Origin: CAYMOV01 sp964392085
Lineage (GTDB): Bacteria; Oederibacteriota; Muellerivitia; Muellerivitales; Muellerivitaceae
Length of the DNA stretch: 15,153 bases
Assembly (NCBI GenBank): GCA_964392085.1
Contig: CAYMOV010000059.1
Location: 1 to 15,153 of the forward strand
Direction: 5' to 3'
In this document: positions 5,336-12,083 of the stretch, one piece after another
How positions within the stretch are numbered: position 1 is the stretch's first letter
Layout of the letters: every line of letters begins with the position of its first letter
Notes under the pieces: model-generated
What the model was told of the DNA's origin: nothing
Databases searched by the model: none
Seen by the model: the letters and a program-made list of their open reading frames with translations, nothing else
Made by a program: the position numbers and the translations under genes

Positions 5336-7531
5336 ATGCGTCGAACCGATTACGACCTCAACGAGGAACAACGGCAGGCCGTCATGCACACCTACGGCCC
5401 CGCCTTGGTCCTGGCGGGCGCCGGCTCGGGCAAGACCCGGGTCATCACTTACCGCATGAGCCGCCTGCTCCAGGAGGAGAACGTCCCGCCCTTCAACCTC
5501 CTGGGCGTGACCTTCACCAACAAGGCCGCGGGCGAGATGAAGGACCGTATCCTCAAGTTGGTGGGTTCCCACCTGCGGAAGGACCTGTTCATCGGCACCT
5601 TCCATTCCCTCTGCCTGCGCATCCTCAAGGTCCACGCCGAGAAGCTCGGTTACCTGCCCGGGTTCACCATCTACGATTCCGACGACCAGCTGTCCCTCAT
5701 CAAGGAATCCCTCTGGGACCTCAAATGGGACGAGAAGGACACCCGGCCCTGGGCCGTGCATTCCTTCATCAGCGCCGCCAAGAACGAGCTCATCGGGGTT
5801 GAGGCCTACGTCGAGCAGGCCAACGGCTTCTTCATGGAGAAGGTGGCCAAGGTGTACCCGCTCTACCAGGCCAAACTGCGCCAGAACAACGCCATGGACT
5901 TCGACGACCTTCTATATAACGCCGTGCGGCTCCTGGAGGGGAACCCGGACCTGCTGGCGGGCTACCAGGACCGGTTCAAGTATGTGCTCGTGGACGAGTA
6001 CCAGGACATCAACACGGCCCAGTACCGGCTCATCACCATGTTGGTGGCCCAGCACCACAACCTCTGCGTGGTGGGCGACCCGGACCAGTCCATTTACGGT
6101 TGGCGAGGCGCCGACATCCGCAACATCCTCCAGTTCGAGAAGGACTTTCCTGGCGCCAAAGTCTTCAAGCTCCAGCAGAACTACCGGTCCACCCGCACCA
6201 TCATCGAGGCGGCCCAGGCCGTTGTGCGCAACAATTCCCAGCGCAAGGAAAAGGAACTCTACAGCCTGCGCGAGACCGGCGAGCCCGTTCTGTACTACCA
6301 GGCCGAGGACGACAAGCAGGAGGCCGACTTCGTGGCCCGCACGATCCTGGAGCGCCTGGGGACGGGCCGGGAGTTCAAGCGCTTCGCCGTACTGTACCGC
6401 ACCAACGCCCAGTCCCGGGTGCTGGAAGAGGCCTGCCGCCGCTACCGCCTGCCCTACATCCTCATCGGCGGAATGAAGTTCTACGAGCGCAAGGAAATCA
6501 AGGACCTGTTGGCCTACCTCAAGGTGACCGTGAACCCCCACGACTCGGTGTCCCTGAGGCGCATCGTGAACGTCCCGATCCGGGGCATCGGGTCCGGCTC
6601 GCTGGAGAAGCTGGAGGCCGCCGCCAAGCGCGACGAGCTGACCTTGCTGGAGGAGATCCGACGGGCCGGGGGCTCGGGGGAATATCCCCCCAAGATCTCC
6701 AAGGCCCTGTCCGATTTCGCCGCGCTCCTGGACCGGCTGGTGGTGCTGGCCAAGGAAGCCAAGCCCACGGATGCGATCCGGGGGGTGCTGGAACAATCAG
6801 GGTACCTGACCACCCTCGAGCAGGAAGAGACCCAAGAGGCCCGGATGCGGGTGGAAAACTTGAAGGAACTCGTGAACTCCGTGGCCTACTACGAGCAAAA
6901 CAACCCGGAGGGCACCCTGGAGGGATTTTTGGACCAGGTGTCCCTCTCAACCGACGCCGACGATAAGGATGACGAAAGCAACCGGGTCACCCTCATGACC
7001 ATGCACAACGCCAAGGGCCTGGAGTTCCGCGAGGTGTTCGTCACCGGCATGGAGGAGGGCCTTTTCCCCCACGCCAACTCCATGGAGAAGGACAACGAGG
7101 TGGAGGAGGAGCGGCGCCTCTGCTACGTGGGCATGACCCGGGCCATGGACCGCCTGGTGCTTTCCGGTTCCGCCTGCCGCTACGTCTACGGCACCGCCCA
7201 ATGGCGGTCGCCTTCCCGGTTCCTGACCGAGATCCCCAAGGAGTTTTTGGTGGTGGACGGCAAGGCCGCCACCATCATCGCCACCGAGAACGGCCTGCAC
7301 GAGGTGGCGACCCAGAAGGCGGTGCCCGACGAGCTCAAGGACCCCGAATGGGACGACCTGCCGACCGCCGCGCCTTACGCCCCCGGCGATTCGGTCCGCC
7401 ACAAGAAATTCGGCAAGGGGCTGGTCATCGCCCTGGCGGGGAGCGGGGAAGACCTGAAGGTGACGGTGTCGTTCCCCAACTTCGGCAAGAAACAGCTCTT
7501 GGCCAAGATCGCGCAACTCGAAAAAGCTTAA
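5336..7531 (+). CDS. uvrD: UvrD/PcrA-type superfamily 1A DNA helicase
   Basis: The 731-residue product is an ATP-dependent 3'-to-5' DNA helicase of the UvrD/PcrA group, used in nucleotide excision repair, mismatch repair and removal of proteins from DNA. Helicase motifs appear in order: LNEEQRQAV Q-motif (8-16), Walker A GAGSGKTR (28-35), FTNKAAGEM, DEYQD (220-224), GDPDQSIYGWRGAD, QNYRST, then VTLMTMHNAKGLEF and CYVGMTRA in the C-terminal half. The C-terminal 50 residues (from about 681) carry the PGDSVRHKKFGKGLV Tudor-like fold typical of PcrA/UvrD. The length agrees with both. ATG 5336 gives the normal N-terminus, although only a weak GGCGG precedes it. The gene is monocistronic between the PilZ terminator and an inverted-repeat spacer. 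uvrD versus pcrA cannot be decided by sequence alone. Confidence 0.95.
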   Translation: MRRTDYDLNEEQRQAVMHTYGPALVLAGAGSGKTRVITYRMSRLLQEENVPPFNLLGVTFTNKAAGEMKDRILKLVGSHLRKDLFIGTFHSLCLRILKVHAEKLGYLPGFTIYDSDDQLSLIKESLWDLKWDEKDTRPWAVHSFISAAKNELIGVEAYVEQANGFFMEKVAKVYPLYQAKLRQNNAMDFDDLLYNAVRLLEGNPDLLAGYQDRFKYVLVDEYQDINTAQYRLITMLVAQHHNLCVVGDPDQSIYGWRGADIRNILQFEKDFPGAKVFKLQQNYRSTRTIIEAAQAVVRNNSQRKEKELYSLRETGEPVLYYQAEDDKQEADFVARTILERLGTGREFKRFAVLYRTNAQSRVLEEACRRYRLPYILIGGMKFYERKEIKDLLAYLKVTVNPHDSVSLRRIVNVPIRGIGSGSLEKLEAAAKRDELTLLEEIRRAGGSGEYPPKISKALSDFAALLDRLVVLAKEAKPTDAIRGVLEQSGYLTTLEQEETQEARMRVENLKELVNSVAYYEQNNPEGTLEGFLDQVSLSTDADDKDDESNRVTLMTMHNAKGLEFREVFVTGMEEGLFPHANSMEKDNEVEEERRLCYVGMTRAMDRLVLSGSACRYVYGTAQWRSPSRFLTEIPKEFLVVDGKAATIIATENGLHEVATQKAVPDELKDPEWDDLPTAAPYAPGDSVRHKKFGKGLVIALAGSGEDLKVTVSFPNFGKKQLLAKIAQLEKA

Positions 7532-7544
7532 GATCCGCAAAATC

Positions 7545-7624
7545 TTGAACCACCAAGGTCACAAAGAAAGAAGTTTTGGTAAATAGGAATTTGAAGAGCT
7601 GGCTTTGTGATCTTAGTGGTTCAA
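7545..7624. repeat. imperfect intergenic palindrome, uvrD-gatC spacer
   Basis: Two 22-nt arms, 7545-7566 and 7603-7624, are reverse complements at 20 of 22 positions around a 36-nt loop. The left arm starts TTGAACCACCAAGG and the right arm ends AGTGGTTCAA. There is no T-run directly after it, so it is not a standard terminator. The theme of ACCAC followed by CACA recurs in the palindrome at 11139-11228 and partly at 9551-9659. Confidence 0.8.
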
Positions 7625-7630
7625 ATCGTA

Positions 7631-7692
7631 GTTTTTGGCCGTGTCTTAGGTGGAAATATCCCCCCAATTTTGGCAAACTAACGGCCCAAAAC
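7631..7692. other. second inverted repeat, immediately upstream of gatC
   Basis: GTTTTTGGCCGT (7631-7642) and ACGGCCCAAAAC (7681-7692) are reverse complements at 11 of 12 positions around a 38-nt loop. The element ends 6 nt before the gatC Shine-Dalgarno GAGG (7699-7702). That position would suit a structured 5' leader. No known riboswitch is recognised. Confidence 0.55.
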
Positions 7693-7711
7693 TTCACCGA
7701 GGCCCCTCCCC

Positions 7712-7996
7712 ATGGCACTGACCGAAAAAGACGTCCGCTACGTGGCCAAGCTGTCGCGCCTCGAAGTGACCGACGAGGAGACGACGCGGTACACCCAACA
7801 GCTGTCGTCCATCCTGACCTACATCGAACAGCTTAACGCCCTCGACACGAAGGATGTGGAACCCCTGTCCCACGTCTTGGACCTCAAGAACGTCTTCCGG
7901 GAGGATGTCGTCACCCCGTCCCTGACCCAGGCCCAGGTGCTGTCGAACGCCCCCGAGCCCCAGAGCGGGCACTTCAAGGTGCCGAAGATCATGTAA
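7712..7996 (+). CDS. gatC: Asp/Glu-tRNA amidotransferase subunit C
   Basis: The 94-residue product is GatC, the small subunit that wraps around GatA and GatB and stabilises the amidotransferase converting Glu-tRNA(Gln) and/or Asp-tRNA(Asn) to the amide form. The sequence has the family pattern: TEKDVRYVAKLSRLEVTDEE, a helical QLSSILTYIEQLNALDT segment, VEPLSHVLDLKNVFREDVV and a C-terminal GHFKVPKIM. The length is typical. ATG 7712 follows GAGG (7699-7702) at 9-nt spacing. It is the first gene of gatC-gatA-gatB, which is the common bacterial order. It is separated from gatA by 93 nt holding an inverted repeat rather than by the usual tight junction. Confidence 0.95.
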   Translation: MALTEKDVRYVAKLSRLEVTDEETTRYTQQLSSILTYIEQLNALDTKDVEPLSHVLDLKNVFREDVVTPSLTQAQVLSNAPEPQSGHFKVPKIM

Positions 7997-7998
7997 CG

Positions 7999-8075
7999 CC
8001 AGCGGTCGGCCCTCGGCGGTCGGCGGCTAGCTTGGGCTTTTAAAAGATTTCGCTGACAGCTGACCGCTGACAGCC
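7999..8075. repeat. imperfect intergenic palindrome, gatC-gatA spacer (AGCGGTC type)
   Basis: The left arm 7999-8017 (CCAGCGGTCGGCCCTCGGC) and the right arm 8052-8070 (GCTGACAGCTGACCGCTGA) are reverse complements at 14 of 19 positions. Related CAGC/GGTC words extend on both sides. The right-hand part stops exactly where the gatA Shine-Dalgarno GGGAG (8076-8080) begins. The sequence differs from the other palindromes of the gat cluster, so it is a separate repeat type. Confidence 0.7.
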
Positions 8076-8089
8076 GGGAGCTGGTTTTT

Positions 8090-9547
8090 ATGGAATTGTT
8101 CGAACTCACATTGCACGAGGCGGCGGAGAGGCTCCGCTCTAAGGCGGTTTCCTCCGTCGACCTGACGAAGGCCTGCCTGGCCCGTATCCAAGCCGTGGAC
8201 CCCAAGGTCCAGGCCTTCCTGACCGTGACGGGCGACCAAGCCCTCCAGGCCGCCCAGGCCGCCGACGCGCGCCGCGCCAAGGGCGAGACCGGCTCCCTGC
8301 TCGGGATGCCCATCGCCCTCAAGGACAACCACTGCACCGAGGGCGTCAAGACCACCTGCGCCTCCAAGATCCTCTATAACTTCATCCCTCCCTATAACGC
8401 CACGGTGGTGGAGAAGCTCAACGCCGCCGGGGCCGTGAGCGTGGGGAAGACCAACATGGACGAGTTCGCCATGGGGTCCTCCACCGAGACTTCCGCCTTC
8501 CAGAAGACCCATAACCCCTGGGACCTCGACCGCGTGCCGGGCGGTTCCTCGGGCGGTTCCGCGGCCGCCGTGTCGGCCGGCGAGGCCTACGCCTCCCTGG
8601 GGTCCGACACCGGCGGGTCCATCCGCCAGCCCGCCTCCCTTTGCGGCATCGTAGGGCTCAAGCCCACCTACGGCCGGGTGTCGCGCTACGGCGTGATCGC
8701 ATTCGCCTCGTCCCTCGACCAGATCGGCCCCTTCGGCAAGGACGTTGAGGACTGCGGCCTGATGTTGGGCGCCATCGCGGGCCAGGATCCGCGTGATTCC
8801 ACTTCCGCCCCCATGGCGGTGCCGGATTACGTGGCCGAGATGAAGAAGCCCCTCAAGGGCCTGCGCATCGGCGTCCCGAAGGAATTTTTCCCGGCCGAGG
8901 GCCTGGATCCCGAGGTCAAGGCGTCCGTCCTGAAGGCCGTGGAGGACCTGAAAGCCCAGGGCGCCGAGGTGAAGGACGTTTCACTGCCCCACGCGCCCTA
9001 TGGTCTCGCGGCTTATTACATCCTGGCCCCCTCCGAGGCCTCCTCGAACCTGGCCCGCTACGACGGCGTGCGGTTCGGACTTCGGGTGTCCGGCGAGAAC
9101 ATCGTGGACATGTACTCCAAGACCCGGGCCGCGGGCTTCGGCCCGGAGGTTAAGCGCCGCATCATGCTGGGCACGTATGCCCTGTCCTCGGGCTATTACG
9201 ACGCCTATTACCTCAAGGCCCTCAAGGTGCGCCGCCTGCTGAAGCAAGACTATGACAAGGCCTTTGAGCAGGTGGATGTCATCGCCACCCCCACGGCCCC
9301 CACGCCGGCCTTCAAGATCGGCGACAAGACCGACGACCCCTTGGCCATGTACCTGGCCGACGTCTTCACGATCTCCATCAATATCGCCGGGGTGCCGGGC
9401 CTGTCGCTCCCCTGCGGGTTCTCCAAGTCGGGCCTGCCCATCGGCCTCCAGCTCATCGGCCGGCCCTTCGAGGAAGGCACGATCTTCCGGGCGGCCTGGC
9501 ACTACGAGCAGTCGCAGGACTGGCACAACCGCCGCCCAAAACTTTAA
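8090..9547 (+). CDS. gatA: Asp/Glu-tRNA amidotransferase subunit A
   Basis: The 485-residue product is GatA, the amidase-signature subunit that releases ammonia from glutamine for transfer to misacylated tRNA in GatB. The Ser-cisSer-Lys triad is visible: Lys78 in IALKDNHC, Ser153 in PGGSSGGSAAAVSAG and Ser177 in DTGGSIRQPA. The C-terminal region has PTAPTPAF and INIAGVPGLSLPCGFSKSGLPIGLQLIG, which are typical of the family. The length is normal. ATG 8090 is preceded by GGGAG (8076-8080) with 9-nt spacing, directly after the spacer palindrome. The gene lies between gatC and gatB and is presumably cotranscribed with them, although 93- and 129-nt spacers separate the three. Confidence 0.97.
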   Translation: MELFELTLHEAAERLRSKAVSSVDLTKACLARIQAVDPKVQAFLTVTGDQALQAAQAADARRAKGETGSLLGMPIALKDNHCTEGVKTTCASKILYNFIPPYNATVVEKLNAAGAVSVGKTNMDEFAMGSSTETSAFQKTHNPWDLDRVPGGSSGGSAAAVSAGEAYASLGSDTGGSIRQPASLCGIVGLKPTYGRVSRYGVIAFASSLDQIGPFGKDVEDCGLMLGAIAGQDPRDSTSAPMAVPDYVAEMKKPLKGLRIGVPKEFFPAEGLDPEVKASVLKAVEDLKAQGAEVKDVSLPHAPYGLAAYYILAPSEASSNLARYDGVRFGLRVSGENIVDMYSKTRAAGFGPEVKRRIMLGTYALSSGYYDAYYLKALKVRRLLKQDYDKAFEQVDVIATPTAPTPAFKIGDKTDDPLAMYLADVFTISINIAGVPGLSLPCGFSKSGLPIGLQLIGRPFEEGTIFRAAWHYEQSQDWHNRRPKL

Positions 9548-9550
9548 AGC

Positions 9551-9659
9551 TTGAAACACAGGGACCACAGGGTTCACAGGTAAGACTTTGTGGGGTTAAA
9601 AAGGAAGTTCAATCAGTCCCTGTGCACTCTGTGCGCCCCCGAAGGGGGCCTGTGTTGAA
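9551..9659. repeat. imperfect intergenic palindrome with nested hairpin, gatA-gatB spacer
   Basis: The left arm 9551-9580 (TTGAAACACAGG, then CCACAGGG and TTCACAGG) faces the right arm 9618-9659 (CCCTGTGC, ACTCTGTGC, CCTGTGTTGAA). The right arm is longer because it contains a perfect hairpin, GCCCCC-GAA-GGGGGC (9635-9649), that has no partner in the left arm. The hairpin looks like an insertion into an older palindrome. No T-run follows closely. Confidence 0.7.
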
Positions 9660-9676
9660 AAAGGGGTTTTAAAAAG

Positions 9677-11131
9677 ATGGAATACGAACCGGTCATAGGC
9701 CTCGAGGTCCACGTGGAGCTCAAGACGGCCACCAAGCTCTTCTGCGGCTGCCCCACGACCTTCGGGGCCGAGGCCAACACCCAGGTGTGCCCGGTCTGCC
9801 TGGGGCTCCCGGGCGTCCTGCCGGTCATGAACGCCAAGGCCGTGGATTTCGCGGCGCGCATCGGCCTGGCCCTCAACTGCCGGGTGGCGGCCTTCTCCAA
9901 GATGGACCGCAAGAACTACTACTACCCCGACCTCTCGAAGGCCTACCAGGTCTCCCAATACGACAAGCCGATCAACGCCAAGGGTTGGCTGGAGATCCCC
10001 TTGAAGGACGGCGGCACCAAGCGCATCGGCATCACCCGGGCCCACCTCGAGGAGGACGCGGGCAAACTGGTGCACGCCGGGGGCAAGGGCGGGCGGCTTG
10101 ATTCCTCCGACTATTCCCTGGCCGACTACAACCGGGGCGGCATCCCCCTGGTGGAGATCGTGTCCGAACCGGACCTGCGGAGCGCCGAGGAGGCCCACGC
10201 CTACCTCACCGAGCTCAAGAATATCCTCCTCTATATCGGGGTGTCCGATTGCAACATGGAGGAAGGGTCCCTCCGCTGTGACGCCAACGTTTCGGTGCGT
10301 CCCAAGGGCCAAGAGGCGTTCGGCACAAGGACCGAGATCAAGAACATGAACTCGTTCCGGTTCGCCAAGCAGGCCATGGAGTACGAGATCAAGCGCCAGG
10401 TCGCCCAGCTCGAAAAGGGAGAGCGGATCGTGCAGGAGTCGCGGCTCTGGGACAGCACCGAGAACAAGACCCGGACCATGCGGTCCAAGGAAGAGGCCCA
10501 CGACTACCGGTACTTCCCCGAGCCGGACCTGGTGCCCATCGTCCTGTTGGACGCCGATATCGAGAAGATCCGCAAGTCGCTCCCCGAACTGCCCGCCGCC
10601 AAGCGTTCCCGGTTCGAGAAGGCCTACGGCTTGAGCGCCTATGACGGCTCGGTCTTGACCGGGGAACAGGTTTTGGCCGACTGGTTCGAGGAGGGCGCGA
10701 AGGAAACCTCCAACCCCAAGGGCCTGGCGAACTGGATCATGGGCGACATGGCGGCCCAAATGAAGGAAGCTGGGATAGGGTTGGCCGGCCTGAAGTACGA
10801 CCAGAAAAAGCTGGCGGGCCTCGTCAAGCTGGTGGACGACGGCGCCATCAACTCCAAACAGGCCAAGGAAGTCTTTTTGGCGATGTTCGTGACGGGGCAG
10901 GACCCGACGGCCATCGTGAAGGATAAGGGCATGGCCCAGGTGTCCGACCCGGGCGCCATCGGCAAGGCCGTGGACAAGGTGCTGGCCGAGAACCCGGCCG
11001 TGGTGGCCGACTTCAAGGGCGGCAAGCAGGGCGTCATCGGGTTCCTGGTGGGGAAGGTCATGAAGGAAACCGGCGGCAAGGCCAACCCCAAGATGGTCAA
11101 CGAGATCCTCCAGCAAAAACTCTCTCACTAA
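9677..11131 (+). CDS. gatB: Asp/Glu-tRNA amidotransferase subunit B
   Basis: The 484-residue product is GatB, the subunit that binds misacylated tRNA, activates the side-chain carboxylate with ATP and transfers ammonia to it. The N-terminal YEPVIGLEVHVEL block and the zinc-binding cysteines Cys23, Cys25, Cys38 and Cys41 (FCGC and VCPVC) are intact. DRKNYYYPDLSKAYQVSQYD, HLEEDAGKLVH, DYNRGGIPLVEIVSEPD and RTEIKNMNSF are all family motifs. The last 150 residues form the helical GatB/YqeY tail that contacts tRNA. ATG 9677 gives the standard N-terminus; only a weak AAGGGG (9661-9666) precedes it. It is third in the gat cluster. Confidence 0.97.
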   Translation: MEYEPVIGLEVHVELKTATKLFCGCPTTFGAEANTQVCPVCLGLPGVLPVMNAKAVDFAARIGLALNCRVAAFSKMDRKNYYYPDLSKAYQVSQYDKPINAKGWLEIPLKDGGTKRIGITRAHLEEDAGKLVHAGGKGGRLDSSDYSLADYNRGGIPLVEIVSEPDLRSAEEAHAYLTELKNILLYIGVSDCNMEEGSLRCDANVSVRPKGQEAFGTRTEIKNMNSFRFAKQAMEYEIKRQVAQLEKGERIVQESRLWDSTENKTRTMRSKEEAHDYRYFPEPDLVPIVLLDADIEKIRKSLPELPAAKRSRFEKAYGLSAYDGSVLTGEQVLADWFEEGAKETSNPKGLANWIMGDMAAQMKEAGIGLAGLKYDQKKLAGLVKLVDDGAINSKQAKEVFLAMFVTGQDPTAIVKDKGMAQVSDPGAIGKAVDKVLAENPAVVADFKGGKQGVIGFLVGKVMKETGGKANPKMVNEILQQKLSH

Positions 11132-11138
11132 ACCGCTG

Positions 11139-11228
11139 TTCACCACGGGGCCACAGAAACACAGAGGCAAGTCAGGAAAATGATTTGAAATCAAGAATAT
11201 TGCTGTGCCCCTGTGACTATGTGGTGAA
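11139..11228. repeat. imperfect intergenic palindrome, gatB-HAD spacer
   Basis: The arms 11139-11164 (starting TTCACCACGGGGCCACAG) and 11203-11228 (ending GACTATGTGGTGAA) are reverse complements at about 19 of 26 positions. The outermost 8 bp are perfect. A small palindrome, TGATTTGAAATCA (11181-11193), sits in the loop. The outer ACCAC and inner CACAG words link it to the spacer palindromes at 7545-7624 and 9551-9659. It ends just before the GAGG (11232-11235) of the next gene. Confidence 0.7.
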
Positions 11229-11243
11229 AATGAGGTTGAACTA

Positions 11244-11801
11244 ATGTCCCCAGTCGAGTTCGGCCCGTCCGACGTCAAGAACCCCTCCGGCATCCCGATC
11301 ATCCAGGTGCCCGAGAGTTATTGGCAGCTCCGGAGCCTGGTATTGCGCTACGAGGGGATCTTCACCCATCCCTCGAAGCCGACGGTTCCGAACCCGACCG
11401 AGGGCCTGGTGGAGTTCCTCCAACTCTGCAAGCGCCTCAATATCCGCCTGGGACTCTATTCGTCCCTGGAGGACAAGGCCGTGGTGGACCACTTGCGGGA
11501 ACTTCGGGTCACCGAGTGTTTTGACTCGATCCGTTGCCGCGGCGACGTTTTTGACCTGCCGCCCGCGCCGGACCTGTACCAGATCACCCTCGACACCCTC
11601 GGGATCCCCACCCAGAAGGTCGTGGCTTTCGAGGGACTGGCGGAAGGCGTGGCCTACTCGAAAAGCTTCGGAGTCTTCACGGTAGGCTTGGACCGGGGCG
11701 ACGGCGTCCCCACGGGCGCGGATTATTCGATCAAGTCCTTCTCCGAGAAACCCCTCCTTGATCTCCTGAACACGATTGATGAGTTCCAACGGGGTCTCTA
11801 G
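11244..11801 (+). CDS. HAD-like protein lacking catalytic residues (probable pseudoenzyme)
   Basis: The 185-residue product aligns by eye with the core of HAD subfamily IA (beta-phosphoglucomutase/phosphatase-like) proteins. Landmarks are NPTEGLVEFLQLCKRLNIRLGLYSS (51-74, motif II Ser kept), PPAPDLYQITLDTLGI (106-121) and KVVAFEGLAEGV (125-136), followed by SFGVFTVGLDRG. The catalytic positions are changed. The nucleophile motif FDLDG reads LRYEG (34-38), the motif III Lys reads Pro106, and the Asp after Glu130 in motif IV is Gly131. The cap domain is absent. It is therefore probably not a phosphatase; a binding or regulatory role is possible. ATG 11244 has GAGG at 11232-11235. The gene follows gatB by 112 nt, across a palindromic spacer. 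The fold call is moderate; the function is unknown. Confidence 0.75.
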   Translation: MSPVEFGPSDVKNPSGIPIIQVPESYWQLRSLVLRYEGIFTHPSKPTVPNPTEGLVEFLQLCKRLNIRLGLYSSLEDKAVVDHLRELRVTECFDSIRCRGDVFDLPPAPDLYQITLDTLGIPTQKVVAFEGLAEGVAYSKSFGVFTVGLDRGDGVPTGADYSIKSFSEKPLLDLLNTIDEFQRGL

Positions 11802-11894
11802 GCGATCAGGAATGTACCTTATCCCTTTTATCCGCCTTAATACCTTCCCCAATCCCTAGTGGTCATCGTTTCTGTTCAACAAGCGATATTTGTG

Positions 11895-11950
11895 GGGTTT
11901 TCACGTGTCGCCAGGACGGCGAAACCTTGGGATGAAACCGCTGAAAACCC
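11895..11950. other. structured non-coding element with long perfect stem
   Basis: GGGTTTTCA (11895-11903) and TGAAAACCC (11942-11950) are perfect 9-bp complements enclosing 38 nt. Inside lies a second stem, TCGCC (11908-11912) with GGCGA (11918-11922). No T-run follows, so it is not a simple terminator. It lies 93 nt after the HAD-like gene and upstream of the GH8 promoter candidate. It could be a 3'-UTR structure, a small RNA or a leader. I do not recognise a known RNA family. The rest of the 282-nt spacer holds only the promoter/dyad and a weak GGTCCG/CGGACC dyad (11996-12001 and 12046-12051). Confidence 0.5.
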
Positions 11951-11957
11951 GTCTAAA

Positions 11958-11987
11958 TTAAGGGGAAGTGATAGAATTCTCCCTTAA
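11958..11987 (+). promoter_or_regulatory. extended -10 promoter inside an inverted repeat, upstream of the GH8 gene
   Basis: TTAAGGG (11958-11964) and CCCTTAA (11981-11987) are perfect 7-bp arms separated by 16 nt. Between them lies TGATAGAAT (11969-11977), which fits the extended -10 pattern TGnTATAAT at all but one position. No -35 hexamer is visible, as is common for extended -10 promoters. A protein bound to the arms would cover the promoter, so the dyad may be an operator. Transcription would start near 11984, giving a leader of about 100 nt. Confidence 0.45.
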
Positions 11988-12083
11988 CCAGGCAAGGTCC
12001 GAACCTCATAACGTTTTTTTGGAAATGGGCTTCCCAACACCCCGTCGGACCATCTACGCGTTGTAGCGCGCGAGCGAGCGACA

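Noticed and set aside
11230..11246. Four-codon ORF ending in TAATG at the start of the HAD-like gene
   Set aside because: It could suggest translational coupling, but its ATG has no ribosome-binding site of its own and the peptide is too short to judge. It is most likely chance.
9596..11302. 568-codon open frame on the - strand across gatB
   Set aside because: It is antisense to gatB, which carries full family motifs. It is a long GC-driven shadow rich in Gly, Val, Leu and His.
12066..12083. GCGA tandem repeat just before the GH8 start
   Set aside because: Only about three units of 4 bp in a GC-rich context; too short to call a repeat or phase-variable tract.
11881..12083. c-di-GMP (GEMM) or other known riboswitch upstream of the GH8 gene
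   Set aside because: I looked for the conserved GEMM core words and did not find them. The structure at 11895-11950 does not match a class I know.
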